Made by a program: the position numbers and the translations under genes
Assembly (NCBI GenBank): GCA_903930515.1
Contig: CAIYYW010000205.1
Span: 1 to 14,776 of the forward strand
Reading direction: 5' to 3'
Length of the DNA stretch: 14,776 nucleotides
Source of the DNA: an uncultured delta proteobacterium
GTDB lineage: Bacteria; RBG-13-61-14; DRUE01
Notes under the pieces: generated by a model
Seen by the model: only the letters and a program-made list of their open reading frames with translations
Databases searched by the model: none
Told to the model about the DNA's origin: nothing
Part shown: positions 1 to 6,915 of the stretch, one piece after another
Layout: each line of letters starts with the position of its first letter
Position numbering within the stretch: position 1 is the stretch's first letter

Positions 1-694
1 CTTGATTAAAGGTTTTCGGGTCAAAATAGATTAGGACATTCCGGCAGAAGATCAGGTCAAACAGTCCGTTCCCGGCCAGGGCGTCGAAAGGGCCGGAGGC
101 CAGGTTGAAATGATTGAATTCCACCAGGCGCCTGAGTTCCGGATTCACCCGGTAATCCTGCCCGCTCCTTTTGAAGTATTTATCCTTCAGGTAATCGTCC
201 AGGTTCCTTAAATCCTTTCCCGAATAGAGGCCCTCCCGGGCGGCTTCCAAATATTCCCGGTTCACATCGCAGGCCACGATCTCAAGCCCCAGCCCCGGCT
301 CGGTTTCGATCTTCTCCATCACCACCATTGCCAGGGAATAGGGCTCCTCGCCGGTGGCGCACCCCGCGGAAAGGATCCGGAGGGTTTTGCGCCTGCGGGA
401 ATGCTTCTCCTTGATCAGGCCGGGCAGCACGAAATCCCTAAGCGCCCAGAACTGGGGAGGGGTGCGCATAAAGCTGGTCTCGCCGATGGTGATTCGGGAA
501 ACCAACTGGTCCAGTTCTTCCGCCTGGCGGCCGTCCGAGAGCAGGGACAGGTAGTCGGAAAAAGACGGGAGCCGCAGTTCGCTGATCCGGGAATGGACAA
601 TGGTCCTAAGCTCCGCCTGGCTGGTCTCCTTGAGGGTCAGCCCGTAGCGGTCCTTGATCATTTTCGATAGCGCGGAGATCCTGGTCGTATCCAT
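1..694 (-). CDS. cheR: CheR-type chemotaxis protein methyltransferase (3' end outside window)
   Basis: Transfers methyl groups from SAM to glutamates of chemoreceptors in the cytoplasm, setting adaptation. I translated the minus strand from the ATG at 694-692 and read 231 residues before the window ends; CheR proteins are usually about 270-280 residues, so roughly 40-50 are missing. The N-terminal helical domain is present (RISALSKMIKDRYGLTL), followed by the GETSFMR stretch. The SAM-binding motif reads SAGCATGEEPYSLAM near residues 108-122, and FDLIFCRNVLIYFDPKT lies just before the edge. Both are diagnostic of CheR. The start has a G-rich Shine-Dalgarno (GGGGGTTT) 6 bases upstream. It lies downstream of a chemoreceptor on the same strand, with 156 bases between them and a separate promoter in the gap, so it can be expressed apart from the receptor. 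Confidence 0.94.
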   Translation of the reverse strand, partial: MDTTRISALSKMIKDRYGLTLKETSQAELRTIVHSRISELRLPSFSDYLSLLSDGRQAEELDQLVSRITIGETSFMRTPPQFWALRDFVLPGLIKEKHSRRRKTLRILSAGCATGEEPYSLAMVVMEKIETEPGLGLEIVACDVNREYLEAAREGLYSGKDLRNLDDYLKDKYFKRSGQDYRVNPELRRLVEFNHFNLASGPFDALAGNGLFDLIFCRNVLIYFDPKTFNQ

Positions 695-700
695 TTATTT

Positions 701-755
701 AAACCCCCGGTCCCGGTCCGGAAAGCGCCCGGGCGGGAATTCCCTTTCCGGAAAG
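701..755 (-). promoter_or_regulatory. Palindrome-rich 5' leader of cheR
   Basis: Between the cheR promoter and its start codon three palindromes sit end to end: CGCCCGGGCG (726-735), GGGAATTCCC (735-744) and CTTTCCGGAAAG (744-755). A further copy of the TTTCCGGA string lies nearer the start, around 718-725. In the transcript TCCGGAAAG can pair either with its own neighbouring CTTTCC or with the later CTTTCCGGA copy, giving two mutually exclusive hairpins upstream of the GGGGGTTT ribosome site (701-708). The palindromes are seen directly; a regulatory role is inference. Confidence 0.45.
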
Positions 756-777
756 CCCGAAAGACTCGCCTGGACTT

Positions 778-805
778 AAAATATCAAACCCGCGGTATTT
801 GTCAA
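778..805 (-). promoter_or_regulatory. Sigma70-type promoter for cheR
   Basis: On the minus strand TTGACA (805-800) and TATTTT (783-778) are separated by 16 bases. The -35 is a perfect consensus match and the -10 matches 4 of 6. Transcription would begin near 771, leaving a leader of about 77 bases before the cheR ATG. Confidence 0.65.
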
Positions 806-850
806 TGGCATCCATTCCCGCTTTTTCTCCCGGCCCCGGCTCCGTCCCTT

Positions 851-3133
851 TCATTGCGGCCGGGCCTTGACCAGCGTTTTCAATTCCGCTCCCAGGCTGA
901 CCAGTTTCTCCACCGATTCCTGGATCTGGTCTGTCCTTCCCGAGAGCTGCTGCGCCACCACCTTGATCTCGGAGAGCGCCTGGGTCATCTCCTGGTTGGT
1001 CTGGATTTGCAGGTTCATTGAATTAACGATGTCCTCCGAGGTGGACACGCTCAAATCAATCAGGGAGGAGAACCCTCCAAAGGCTTCCCCCGCTTTGTTC
1101 GCCAGGTGCACGCTCTGGTTCATCAAATTCCCGCCTTCCAGGCTGGCCCGGATGATCCCGGAGATGGAATCCAGAACATCCTTGATGATCTTGCCGATGT
1201 TGGTGTTGAACTCCTTGGTCATCATCGCCAGTCGCTTCATCTCGTTCGCCACCACGGAAAAGCGCTCCCCCGCCTCCCCGGACACGCTCGCTTCCACCAG
1301 GGCGTTGAATGCGAGCAGGTTGTTCTGGGTGGAGATCTCCTCGATGATCCCCACGATCTCCCGGATCTTGATTGAATGTCCCTCCAGGATTTGCGTGATT
1401 TCCTGGATCTTGTTCACCTGCCTCTGACCGGCTTTGACCGAGCCGATGGCGCTGGAAAGGACCTTCACTCCGTCCCGATAAGCCCGGGAGGTCTGCCCGG
1501 CCGAGCTTTCAATCTCCCGGCTCTTCCCGCTCAGCTTCTGCGCGCTTTCTCCCAGGTTTTCCAGGATCCCATAGGCCTGTTCCAGAGACGCGGCCTGGTG
1601 GGTAGAGCCGCTCCCCTGCTCCTGGGCGATCTGGGAGAGCAGGCGGGTGGCGGAATCAAGGTGAGTGACCGTGCTTTCAATTTTGAAAATCAACTGGTCG
1701 TAATGAAGGATATAATTCTTGATACTCCCGCGCATCTGCATAAAACTCCGGGCCAGCTCCCGGGTTTCGTCATCCGGGAGAGGGAATGGCCGGTCCGAGA
1801 AATCCCGCTCCGCGACCAGGGCGGCCTCCGAGGAGATCGCTCGGATCGGGGAGAAAATCTCTCCGGAAGCCAGGACCGCGAACAATCCGCACAGGACCAG
1901 GATAATCCCGATAAAACCCAGGGTCAGGTATTGCAAGTTCCGCATCTCCTTCTGCAGTTCCTGCCAAGGATGAATCCGGCCCAAAATCAAATTCGTTCCC
2001 GCCAAGGTTTGGTATACCACCACCGCGTCCGATTTCAGACGGAAAAAGTTCCCCTCCCCCTTCTCCAGCATCTCCTGAATCTGCTCCCGGCTCAATTCCC
2101 TTTCCGGCTTTCCCGCGAGCGCCTTGCCGTTTTTTTCCAGCAGGAAAAAATTCTTTTTTCCGGCCAGGGACTGGACCAGACGGTCCGGGTCCAATGATCC
2201 TTGCGCCAGCTCCCCGGTCTGTTGGGCCAGCTCCAAACTATAAAGCCGGGCGGACTTGGTCTTCAGGATTTCCATGGTCCGGGAATAGTTGAGGCTGAAG
2301 GAAAAGCAAACCGAAAAAATGGTCAGGCTGAGGAAGAAGATGAACAATTTATAACGCAGACCGATCAGGAACAGTCCTTTTTGCTCGGCGATCCGGGGAT
2401 GGTCGCCCAGGAATATTTGCAGCAACCCGGACAGGGACCGCTTGAACAGCAGGTATTGGAACGGGAAGGCTAAAATGCCGGTGCTGAAGGCGATGGTCAG
2501 GATATACAAGCATTCAAAGCGGGAGAAGCCGACCAGGAAATAATATCCCAGACTCAGCCCGATCCCGGCATAGGCCCAGAGTCCGAAGGAGAGACCCGCG
2601 GATTTGAGCGGGAATTTCAAAAAGCCGTTGGCGGTTTCTAATTCCGAGCCTGGCCGGTTCTTTGCCCGCGCCAGCTTCCGGAACTGCCAGGCCCGCATCA
2701 GCAGCCAACTGATCAAAAAGGATACCCCGGCTCCGATGCCGACCGCGAACAAAATTCCGATCTGGGGGATGCTCAGGGGACTGACCAGCTTGACGATGAT
2801 AATCGCGATGGCCAGGCCCGCGGTCCAGCAGATCAGGAAGAACCCGGTCAATTTAAGCGCCGCGGAAAAGGCGGCTTCGGGCTTTTGGGCCTGGCCCCGG
2901 CGATTGAGCCAGAAGATGATCGGCGTGAGCCAGATTTCGTTTAAGATGATCTGGGCGATGCCGGTGGTGGCCAGAATCGCGATGGACCAGACACAGAGCG
3001 GAAAGATCATATTGGGCGCGAACAGGAAGATATTGGTCAGGAACGCCAGATTGATGATCACCCCCAGACCGCTGATGCCAAAGCATTCGGCCAAAAGTTC
3101 AATCCGGACCCGGCTGATCAAATCCCCCCTCAT
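851..3133 (-). CDS. Methyl-accepting chemotaxis-like receptor with multi-pass membrane N-terminus, HAMP and divergent signalling tip
   Basis: A membrane receptor expected to control a CheA-type kinase. From the ATG at 3133 it has 760 residues. About seven hydrophobic segments fill residues 15-285 (for example IGILFAVGIGAGVSFLI and KLFIFFLSLTIFSVCF). An extracytoplasmic region of about 110 residues follows, then another membrane helix near 405-428, a HAMP-like linker (FSPIRAISSEAALVAERDF) and a long coiled signalling domain. The tip region near 593-635 reads QNNLLAFNALVEAS then GEAGERFSVVANEMKRLA, clearly MCP but degenerate. I chose 3133 over upstream in-frame ATGs because AGGGGG lies 9 bases before it and the best -10 lies just upstream. 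Known receptors usually have two membrane helices and a periplasmic domain, so the multi-pass module is atypical. cheR follows on the same strand. Confident of the class; ligand unknown. Confidence 0.88.
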   Translation of the reverse strand: MRGDLISRVRIELLAECFGISGLGVIINLAFLTNIFLFAPNMIFPLCVWSIAILATTGIAQIILNEIWLTPIIFWLNRRGQAQKPEAAFSAALKLTGFFLICWTAGLAIAIIIVKLVSPLSIPQIGILFAVGIGAGVSFLISWLLMRAWQFRKLARAKNRPGSELETANGFLKFPLKSAGLSFGLWAYAGIGLSLGYYFLVGFSRFECLYILTIAFSTGILAFPFQYLLFKRSLSGLLQIFLGDHPRIAEQKGLFLIGLRYKLFIFFLSLTIFSVCFSFSLNYSRTMEILKTKSARLYSLELAQQTGELAQGSLDPDRLVQSLAGKKNFFLLEKNGKALAGKPERELSREQIQEMLEKGEGNFFRLKSDAVVVYQTLAGTNLILGRIHPWQELQKEMRNLQYLTLGFIGIILVLCGLFAVLASGEIFSPIRAISSEAALVAERDFSDRPFPLPDDETRELARSFMQMRGSIKNYILHYDQLIFKIESTVTHLDSATRLLSQIAQEQGSGSTHQAASLEQAYGILENLGESAQKLSGKSREIESSAGQTSRAYRDGVKVLSSAIGSVKAGQRQVNKIQEITQILEGHSIKIREIVGIIEEISTQNNLLAFNALVEASVSGEAGERFSVVANEMKRLAMMTKEFNTNIGKIIKDVLDSISGIIRASLEGGNLMNQSVHLANKAGEAFGGFSSLIDLSVSTSEDIVNSMNLQIQTNQEMTQALSEIKVVAQQLSGRTDQIQESVEKLVSLGAELKTLVKARPQ

Positions 3134-3166
3134 CTCCCTAAACCCCCTGCTGATTAACATTTTATA

Positions 3167-3175
3167 ACTATACCA
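3167..3175 (-). promoter_or_regulatory. Extended -10 promoter for the chemoreceptor
   Basis: The minus strand reads TGGTATAGT, an extended -10 (TGn plus TATAGT). No good -35 lies at 16-18 bases, as is common for extended -10 promoters. Transcription would start near 3160, which excludes the more upstream in-frame starts and supports the ATG at 3133. Confidence 0.4.
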
Positions 3176-3179
3176 GATT

Positions 3180-3391
3180 TTGTAAAATTTGATACCGTTT
3201 TGGGCGGGACTGGCGGACTTATGGCGTTTCCGGTAATCGTTCCCCGGCTCGGCCAAGCTCGCCCTCGCCTTTTCTCGTTTCTCGCATTATTGTTGGGGAG
3301 GAGGGAATCCCCCTTCGCGGAAGTTCAAAAGGACCAAGCGGCGCAAGGCGACATTGTATTCCGGCCCGCCATGCGCAGCCCTGGCAAAGCT
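3180..3391. other. Gene-free spacer between chemoreceptor promoter and tRNA-Leu
   Basis: No convincing gene or hairpin terminator is visible. The open frames crossing it are read-through of the tRNA. The string TCGTTTCTC (near 3276) recurs in the spacer near 9044, hinting at a degenerate intergenic repeat. Confidence 0.4.
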
Positions 3392-3479
3392 TGGTGCCGG
3401 AGGAGGGAATCGAACCCTCACAGAGCTATGCTCCACGGGATTTTGAGTCCCGCGCGTCTCCCAGTTCCACCACTCCGGC
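3392..3479 (-). tRNA. tRNA-Leu, anticodon CAA
   Basis: The minus strand folds as a class II tRNA of 88 nt with encoded CCA. The acceptor arms are GCCGGAG and CTCCGGC followed by A-CCA. The anticodon stem CGGGA/TCCCG encloses the loop CTCAAAA, so the anticodon is CAA, reading UUG leucine codons. A long variable arm (GTGGAGCATAGCTCT region) and the T arm GAGGGTTCGATTCCCTC complete it. The type II shape and the sequence match bacterial tRNA-Leu closely. Confidence 0.96.
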
Positions 3480-3505
3480 ATTGCGGGGTTCGTGTGGATT
3501 AAGGG

Positions 3506-3534
3506 AAGGTAAATCAATCGCGGGGAAAAGTCAA
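3506..3534 (-). promoter_or_regulatory. Promoter of tRNA-Leu
   Basis: On the minus strand TTGACT (3534-3529) and TACCTT (3511-3506) are 17 bases apart. The predicted start near 3499 gives a 5' leader of about 20 bases ahead of the mature tRNA. The -35 is strong, the -10 weak. Confidence 0.5.
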
Positions 3535-3680
3535 TTTCTTGGTTTTTATCCCGGAACCCGTCTTCGACCCTGAGGATCAGACCATAAGGGAAACTCGAAA
3601 CAATGAATTGTAGGGGCGCAGACACTTGATAAAAATCAATTCAATTTGCCTGGCCAAGAAACGGTCTTTTCCGGGAACGG

Positions 3681-3709
3681 TTGCGGAGCAGGGGTTGAAA
3701 TGATATTTT
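3681..3709 (+). promoter_or_regulatory. Possible promoter giving a leaderless transcript for the 3717 methyltransferase
   Basis: TTGCGG (3681-3686) and TATTTT (3704-3709) are 17 bases apart. The ATG at 3717 begins only 8 bases after the -10, where transcription itself should start, and there is no Shine-Dalgarno. The match is moderate. Confidence 0.35.
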
Positions 3710-3716
3710 AAGAAGC

Positions 3717-4556
3717 ATGAGCGGAAGGATCCGAAAGAAGATGCTGGGCAGGATTTTGCGGAAAGAAGAGCAACTGGACCTGAAAGACCCCAAGGTGGCG
3801 GAGGAAATTTTCCGGCTGGAACTGGGGAGCACTTACCGCAAATACTGGGACCGGCTGGCTCGGACCAAGCAGTTGGCATATTTTGCGGTGGCTGGGCTGC
3901 CGTTCGGGGAGAATCCCACGGACGCTAACCTGGAGGAACACGGAAAGCAAACGGCCGGGATCATCGCGCGGAAACTGGGGATCGGGAAAGAGGATGAGGT
4001 CCTGGAAGTGGGGGTGGGGGTGGGAAGGCTGGCCGGGCACATTGCTCAATCCTGCAAGGGCTTCACCGGCATTGACATCTCCAAACAGATGATCAAGTTC
4101 GCGGGCAAGCGGCTTTCCGGCCTGAAAAATATCCGGCTCATTGCTCATCCCAAATCCGACCTGTCCCTGTTCCCGGACCAAACTTTTGACAAGGTCTATT
4201 TCCAGATCGTGCTGATCCACCTGGACCGGGAGGACGCCTTCCATTATCTGCGCGAGAGTTTCCGCGTGCTCCGTCCGGGCGGGAAAGCCTGGTTCCAGTT
4301 TTATAATTTGTTGCATCCGGACGGTTTCAAGGAATTCAAATACGCGGTTGACTTGTCGCAGAAGCTGGGCGGGAAACTGCGCGGCAGGGTCCAGCTTTAT
4401 ACCGCGGACGAGGCGAGGAAATTTGTGGAAGAGGCTGGGTTCAAAATCCTTGAAGACCGGAGCTATCTGGAGAAGCTGGATCAGAAATACGAGTTCACCC
4501 CGCCGGATACGCATTGGTTTTACTATCTGATTGCGGTGGCGGAAAAGCCGAAATGA
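3717..4556 (+). CDS. Class I SAM-dependent methyltransferase
   Basis: A 279-residue cytoplasmic methyltransferase with a Rossmann-fold SAM site: VLEVGVGVGR at residues 95-104 is motif I (usual form VLEVGCGTGR), and GIDIS with D120 closes strand 2 and should bind the ribose of SAM. Motif IV-V regions follow (FDKVYFQIVLIHLDRED, then ESFRVLRPGGKAWFQFYN). The first 60 residues are a charged helical extension and carry no recognised domain. The substrate cannot be read from the sequence. The gene stands 43 bases ahead of a family 2 glycosyltransferase and heads the glycan-type gene set, so methylation of a sugar or lipid-linked intermediate is a reasonable inference. An in-frame ATG at 3741 is an alternative start; neither has a strong Shine-Dalgarno. 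Confidence 0.88.
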   Translation: MSGRIRKKMLGRILRKEEQLDLKDPKVAEEIFRLELGSTYRKYWDRLARTKQLAYFAVAGLPFGENPTDANLEEHGKQTAGIIARKLGIGKEDEVLEVGVGVGRLAGHIAQSCKGFTGIDISKQMIKFAGKRLSGLKNIRLIAHPKSDLSLFPDQTFDKVYFQIVLIHLDREDAFHYLRESFRVLRPGGKAWFQFYNLLHPDGFKEFKYAVDLSQKLGGKLRGRVQLYTADEARKFVEEAGFKILEDRSYLEKLDQKYEFTPPDTHWFYYLIAVAEKPK

Positions 4557-4599
4557 GGATTGAAACCGCGCACTTTAATCTCCCCCAACCTCGCTTAAA

Positions 4600-5613
4600 A
4601 TGAAAGTATCCATCGTAATCCCGACCCTGAATGCCGGACCCTTGTTTGAGGAAGTCCTGAAGGCGGTGAAGGCGCAGGAGATAGACGCGGAAGTGGAACT
4701 GGTGATTGTGGATTCGGAGAGCGATGACGGCACCGCGGAGCTGGCCAGGAAATATGCCGGGATCTTTTTCCAGGTCCGGCGCGAGGAATTCAACCACGGC
4801 GACACCCGGAACCTGGCGGCCAGTCGTTCAAGCGGGGAACTGGTCGCGCTTTTGGTCCAGGACGCCACGCCGGCTGATCCGCATTGGCTGAAGAATTTGG
4901 CGGACAATTTTTCCGATCCCAGGGTCGCGGGGTCTTACAGCCGTCAAATTCCGAGGCCGGATTGCAATCCATTGCTCAGGATCAGGCTTAAGGGCTGGGG
5001 AGCGGGAAAGCCGGAGAGGAGGGTTCAGGAAATCACCGACAAGGGTGTCTGCGGAACAAGGGTATGCCCGGACTCGCAGGCAGGAGGGCTTGCGCCGCGA
5101 AAGCTCACGCCGGATCAGATCAAGGAAGTGATAGATACTTTCAGTTTTGACAATGTCAGCTCCATGATCCGGAGGTCGGTTTGGGAGCAGGTGAATTTTC
5201 CCCGGCGTAAATTCGCGGAGGACATCGGGTGGTGCCGGGAGGTATTGGGCCGGGGATATCAAGTAGTTTACCAGCCGGAATCCATGGTGGTTCATTCGCA
5301 TAACAAGTCGCTCTGGTATGAGTTCAAGCGGATCTATCTGGACCATCAGAACTGGTGGCAGGTGGGGAGGTTCAGGATTTTCAACCGCAGGCGCGAACTG
5401 ATCGGGGCGAGCCTGGGCGGTACTTTCCGGATGATCAAGTCTTTGGGGCGGGAAGGCGCGCGCGGTTTCCCTCTGATTTACTGGTCGGGTTACGCGCTGT
5501 TTTATGTTTTCAGCCAGAACCTGGCGCAATATATGGGGGGCTGGTCGGATCGTTGGAAAGAAAAATACCCGTGGTATGCTAAAATAGATAAATGGATCAG
5601 CCAGGGGGTATGA
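4600..5613 (+). CDS. Family 2 glycosyltransferase (rhamnosyltransferase-like)
   Basis: Transfers a sugar from a nucleotide-sugar donor, at the cytoplasmic face, during surface glycan assembly. The 337-residue protein opens with the GT-A signature: SIVIPTLNAG (4-13), then VIVDSESDDGT (35-45) in which D38 and D42 fit nucleotide binding. QDATPAD at 87-93 replaces the usual DxD motif, as in bacterial rhamnosyltransferase-like members, and NHGDTRNLAA precedes it. FAEDIGWCREVLGRGY fits the catalytic ED motif, and VVHSHNKSLWYEFKR follows. The start has no Shine-Dalgarno but MKVSIVIPTLN is the standard family N-terminus. Residues 149-167 are a glycine/cysteine-bearing insert encoded by a palindromic DNA stretch (see separate feature). 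The next gene begins essentially at its stop codon, so the two are co-transcribed. The donor sugar is unknown. Confidence 0.92.
   Translation: MKVSIVIPTLNAGPLFEEVLKAVKAQEIDAEVELVIVDSESDDGTAELARKYAGIFFQVRREEFNHGDTRNLAASRSSGELVALLVQDATPADPHWLKNLADNFSDPRVAGSYSRQIPRPDCNPLLRIRLKGWGAGKPERRVQEITDKGVCGTRVCPDSQAGGLAPRKLTPDQIKEVIDTFSFDNVSSMIRRSVWEQVNFPRRKFAEDIGWCREVLGRGYQVVYQPESMVVHSHNKSLWYEFKRIYLDHQNWWQVGRFRIFNRRRELIGASLGGTFRMIKSLGREGARGFPLIYWSGYALFYVFSQNLAQYMGGWSDRWKEKYPWYAKIDKWISQGV
5051..5098 (+). repeat. Imperfect palindromic element inside the family 2 glycosyltransferase gene
   Basis: Arms GCGGaaCAAG (5051-5060) and CTTGcgCCGC (5089-5098) are inverted repeats with 8 of 10 paired positions around a 28-base centre. 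Translated in frame it gives CGTRVCPDSQAGGLAP, which does not resemble the surrounding glycosyltransferase sequence. This looks like a small in-frame insertion of a palindromic element, although a lineage-specific loop is possible. Confidence 0.4.
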
Positions 5614-5619
5614 ACTATT
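5603..5619 (+). promoter_or_regulatory. Ribosome site and unusual start of the family 4 glycosyltransferase
   Basis: AGGGGGT at 5603-5609 is a strong Shine-Dalgarno. The ATG beside it (5610) reads ATG AAC TAT TAA and stops at once. In the glycosyltransferase frame the codon at the correct distance (7 bases) is ATT at 5617, which would yield MKIVYVAQGLPP, the expected family N-terminus. The alternatives are GTG at 5632, which would cut off the first strand, or a one-base insertion in the sequence. Confidence 0.5.
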
Positions 5620-6915
5620 AAGATTGTTTATGTGGCGCAGGGCTTGCCGCCCGAACAGGTCGGGGGGGTGGAGGTATACCTGAAGAACCTGGCGCGCAAG
5701 ATGGCGGAGAACGAACGGGTGTTCATCTTCACCCGGGGCAAGCTGGGTAGCCACAAGCATTTGGAGATGGAAACCGAGGTTGAGGACGGGGTGGAAATCA
5801 CCAGGCTCCGGGTGGATACGCGTCGGCTCCTGGATTTCCGGGCAACCTACCAGCGCGATGAAGTGGATTTGATTTTCAAGAATTATCTGCTGGAGAAAAA
5901 GCCGGAGATCGTTCATATCCATCATTTGGGAGGGTTGAGCCTGGGGATGATCCGGTTCGCGGACGAGTTGGGCCTCCCGGTGATTCTCACTTCCCACGAC
6001 CATCATCCGTTCTGCCCGCGCGGTCAGAGGATCCGCGACGACAAGCGCATCTGCCATAAGATCGTTTTGGACGAATGCCTGGAATGTTTAAAACCGCAGA
6101 CGGTGGGCCTGAACCTCCCGGCCAAGGTCGCGATGTATGTGCTGGCCAAGGACAAGGGATTGCATCAGCTCCGGGAAATGCGCGCGGAGATAGAGCGGCA
6201 CCTGGCCCGGGTCTTCAGGATCATCGCCCCCAGCAAGTTCCATCGCGAGCGGATCATTGAGGCCGGGGCGCTCGCGGATAAAACCATCGTGCTTCCCTAC
6301 GGGCTGGACCTGAGCCTGGTGGAGCAGGTGCCGGCCCGGATTAAAAATTCTCCGGTGCGCAAGTTCGGATACCTGGGGACCCTGATCCCGTCCAAGGGCG
6401 TGGAGGATTTGATTTTGGCGTTCAAGAAAATGAAGACCAAGGGCTGCGAGCTTCATATCTTCGGCGAGGCGGTCCCTTATCACGGCCTTCATGATTACGA
6501 CCGCCGTCTCCAGGAAATGGCCAGCGGTCTCCCGGTTTTTTTCCACGGAGCGTATCAGCCCGATCAGCTTCCGCAGACCCTGGCCCAGATTGATTGTATG
6601 GTGCTTCCCAGCCGCTGGTATGAATCCTTCGGAATCACCATCCGCGAGGCGCTCCGGGCCAGGCGGCCGGTGATCGTCTCGGACATCGGCGCGTTCCAGG
6701 AAGTGATTGTCCACTATCAAAACGGGCTGCTCTTCCAGGCCGGCGAGGTCTTCAGCCTGCGGGAGATGATGGATCAAATAGCTGCCCGGCCGGACCTGGC
6801 GGACAAGCTGGTGGCCAAGGAATTCCAGGCCGAGTCTCTGGTGGACCATTGTCAGAAGCTCAAAGACCTTTACCAGCAGGCGATCCGGGAGCGCAAAGCC
6901 GGGAGAGCCGATTGA
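5617..6915 (+). CDS. Family 4 (GT-B) glycosyltransferase
   Basis: A cytoplasmic or membrane-associated enzyme adding a sugar to a lipid-linked or nascent glycan. Read from ATT at 5617 it has 432 residues. The N-terminal half has IVYVAQGLPPEQVGGVEVYL, with the glycine-rich acceptor loop, and HIHHLGGLSLGM, then LTSHDHHPFCPRG. The C-terminal half has GYLGTLIPSKGVEDLILAF, LHIFGEA, and LPSRWYESFGITIREAL, in which E336 and E344 form the EX7E donor-binding motif. Cysteines 133, 146, 154 and 157 (ending CLEC) form a possible metal site, as seen in some family 4 members. Its start nearly abuts the preceding gene and its stop overlaps the next start by 4 bases, so all three are translationally linked. 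Only the start codon is in doubt. Confidence 0.92.
   Translation: MKIVYVAQGLPPEQVGGVEVYLKNLARKMAENERVFIFTRGKLGSHKHLEMETEVEDGVEITRLRVDTRRLLDFRATYQRDEVDLIFKNYLLEKKPEIVHIHHLGGLSLGMIRFADELGLPVILTSHDHHPFCPRGQRIRDDKRICHKIVLDECLECLKPQTVGLNLPAKVAMYVLAKDKGLHQLREMRAEIERHLARVFRIIAPSKFHRERIIEAGALADKTIVLPYGLDLSLVEQVPARIKNSPVRKFGYLGTLIPSKGVEDLILAFKKMKTKGCELHIFGEAVPYHGLHDYDRRLQEMASGLPVFFHGAYQPDQLPQTLAQIDCMVLPSRWYESFGITIREALRARRPVIVSDIGAFQEVIVHYQNGLLFQAGEVFSLREMMDQIAARPDLADKLVAKEFQAESLVDHCQKLKDLYQQAIRERKAGRAD

Noticed and set aside
1376-2197. Plus-strand open frame of 273 codons
   Set aside because: Antisense to the chemoreceptor signalling domain, with no recognisable motif.
3287-3625. Minus-strand open frame of 112 codons
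   Set aside because: It is translation through the tRNA-Leu gene (text WWNWETRGTQ and so on) and is not a protein gene.
3708-4514. Minus-strand open frame of 268 codons
   Set aside because: Antisense to the 3717 methyltransferase, whose SAM motifs are clear.
4596-4601. TAAAAT as a -10 for the family 2 glycosyltransferase
   Set aside because: It overlaps the start codon, so transcription would begin inside the gene; no matching -35 supports it.
4828-6057. Minus-strand open frame of 409 codons
   Set aside because: It lies opposite two clear glycosyltransferase genes, shows no domain, and is proline/histidine/arginine-rich as expected for an antisense frame of GC-rich coding DNA.
6849-6911. 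Upstream start for the radical SAM protein (21 extra residues)
   Set aside because: The extra residues overlap the previous gene and carry no structure; the TTG at 6912 gives the family-typical MKVLLVQP start.
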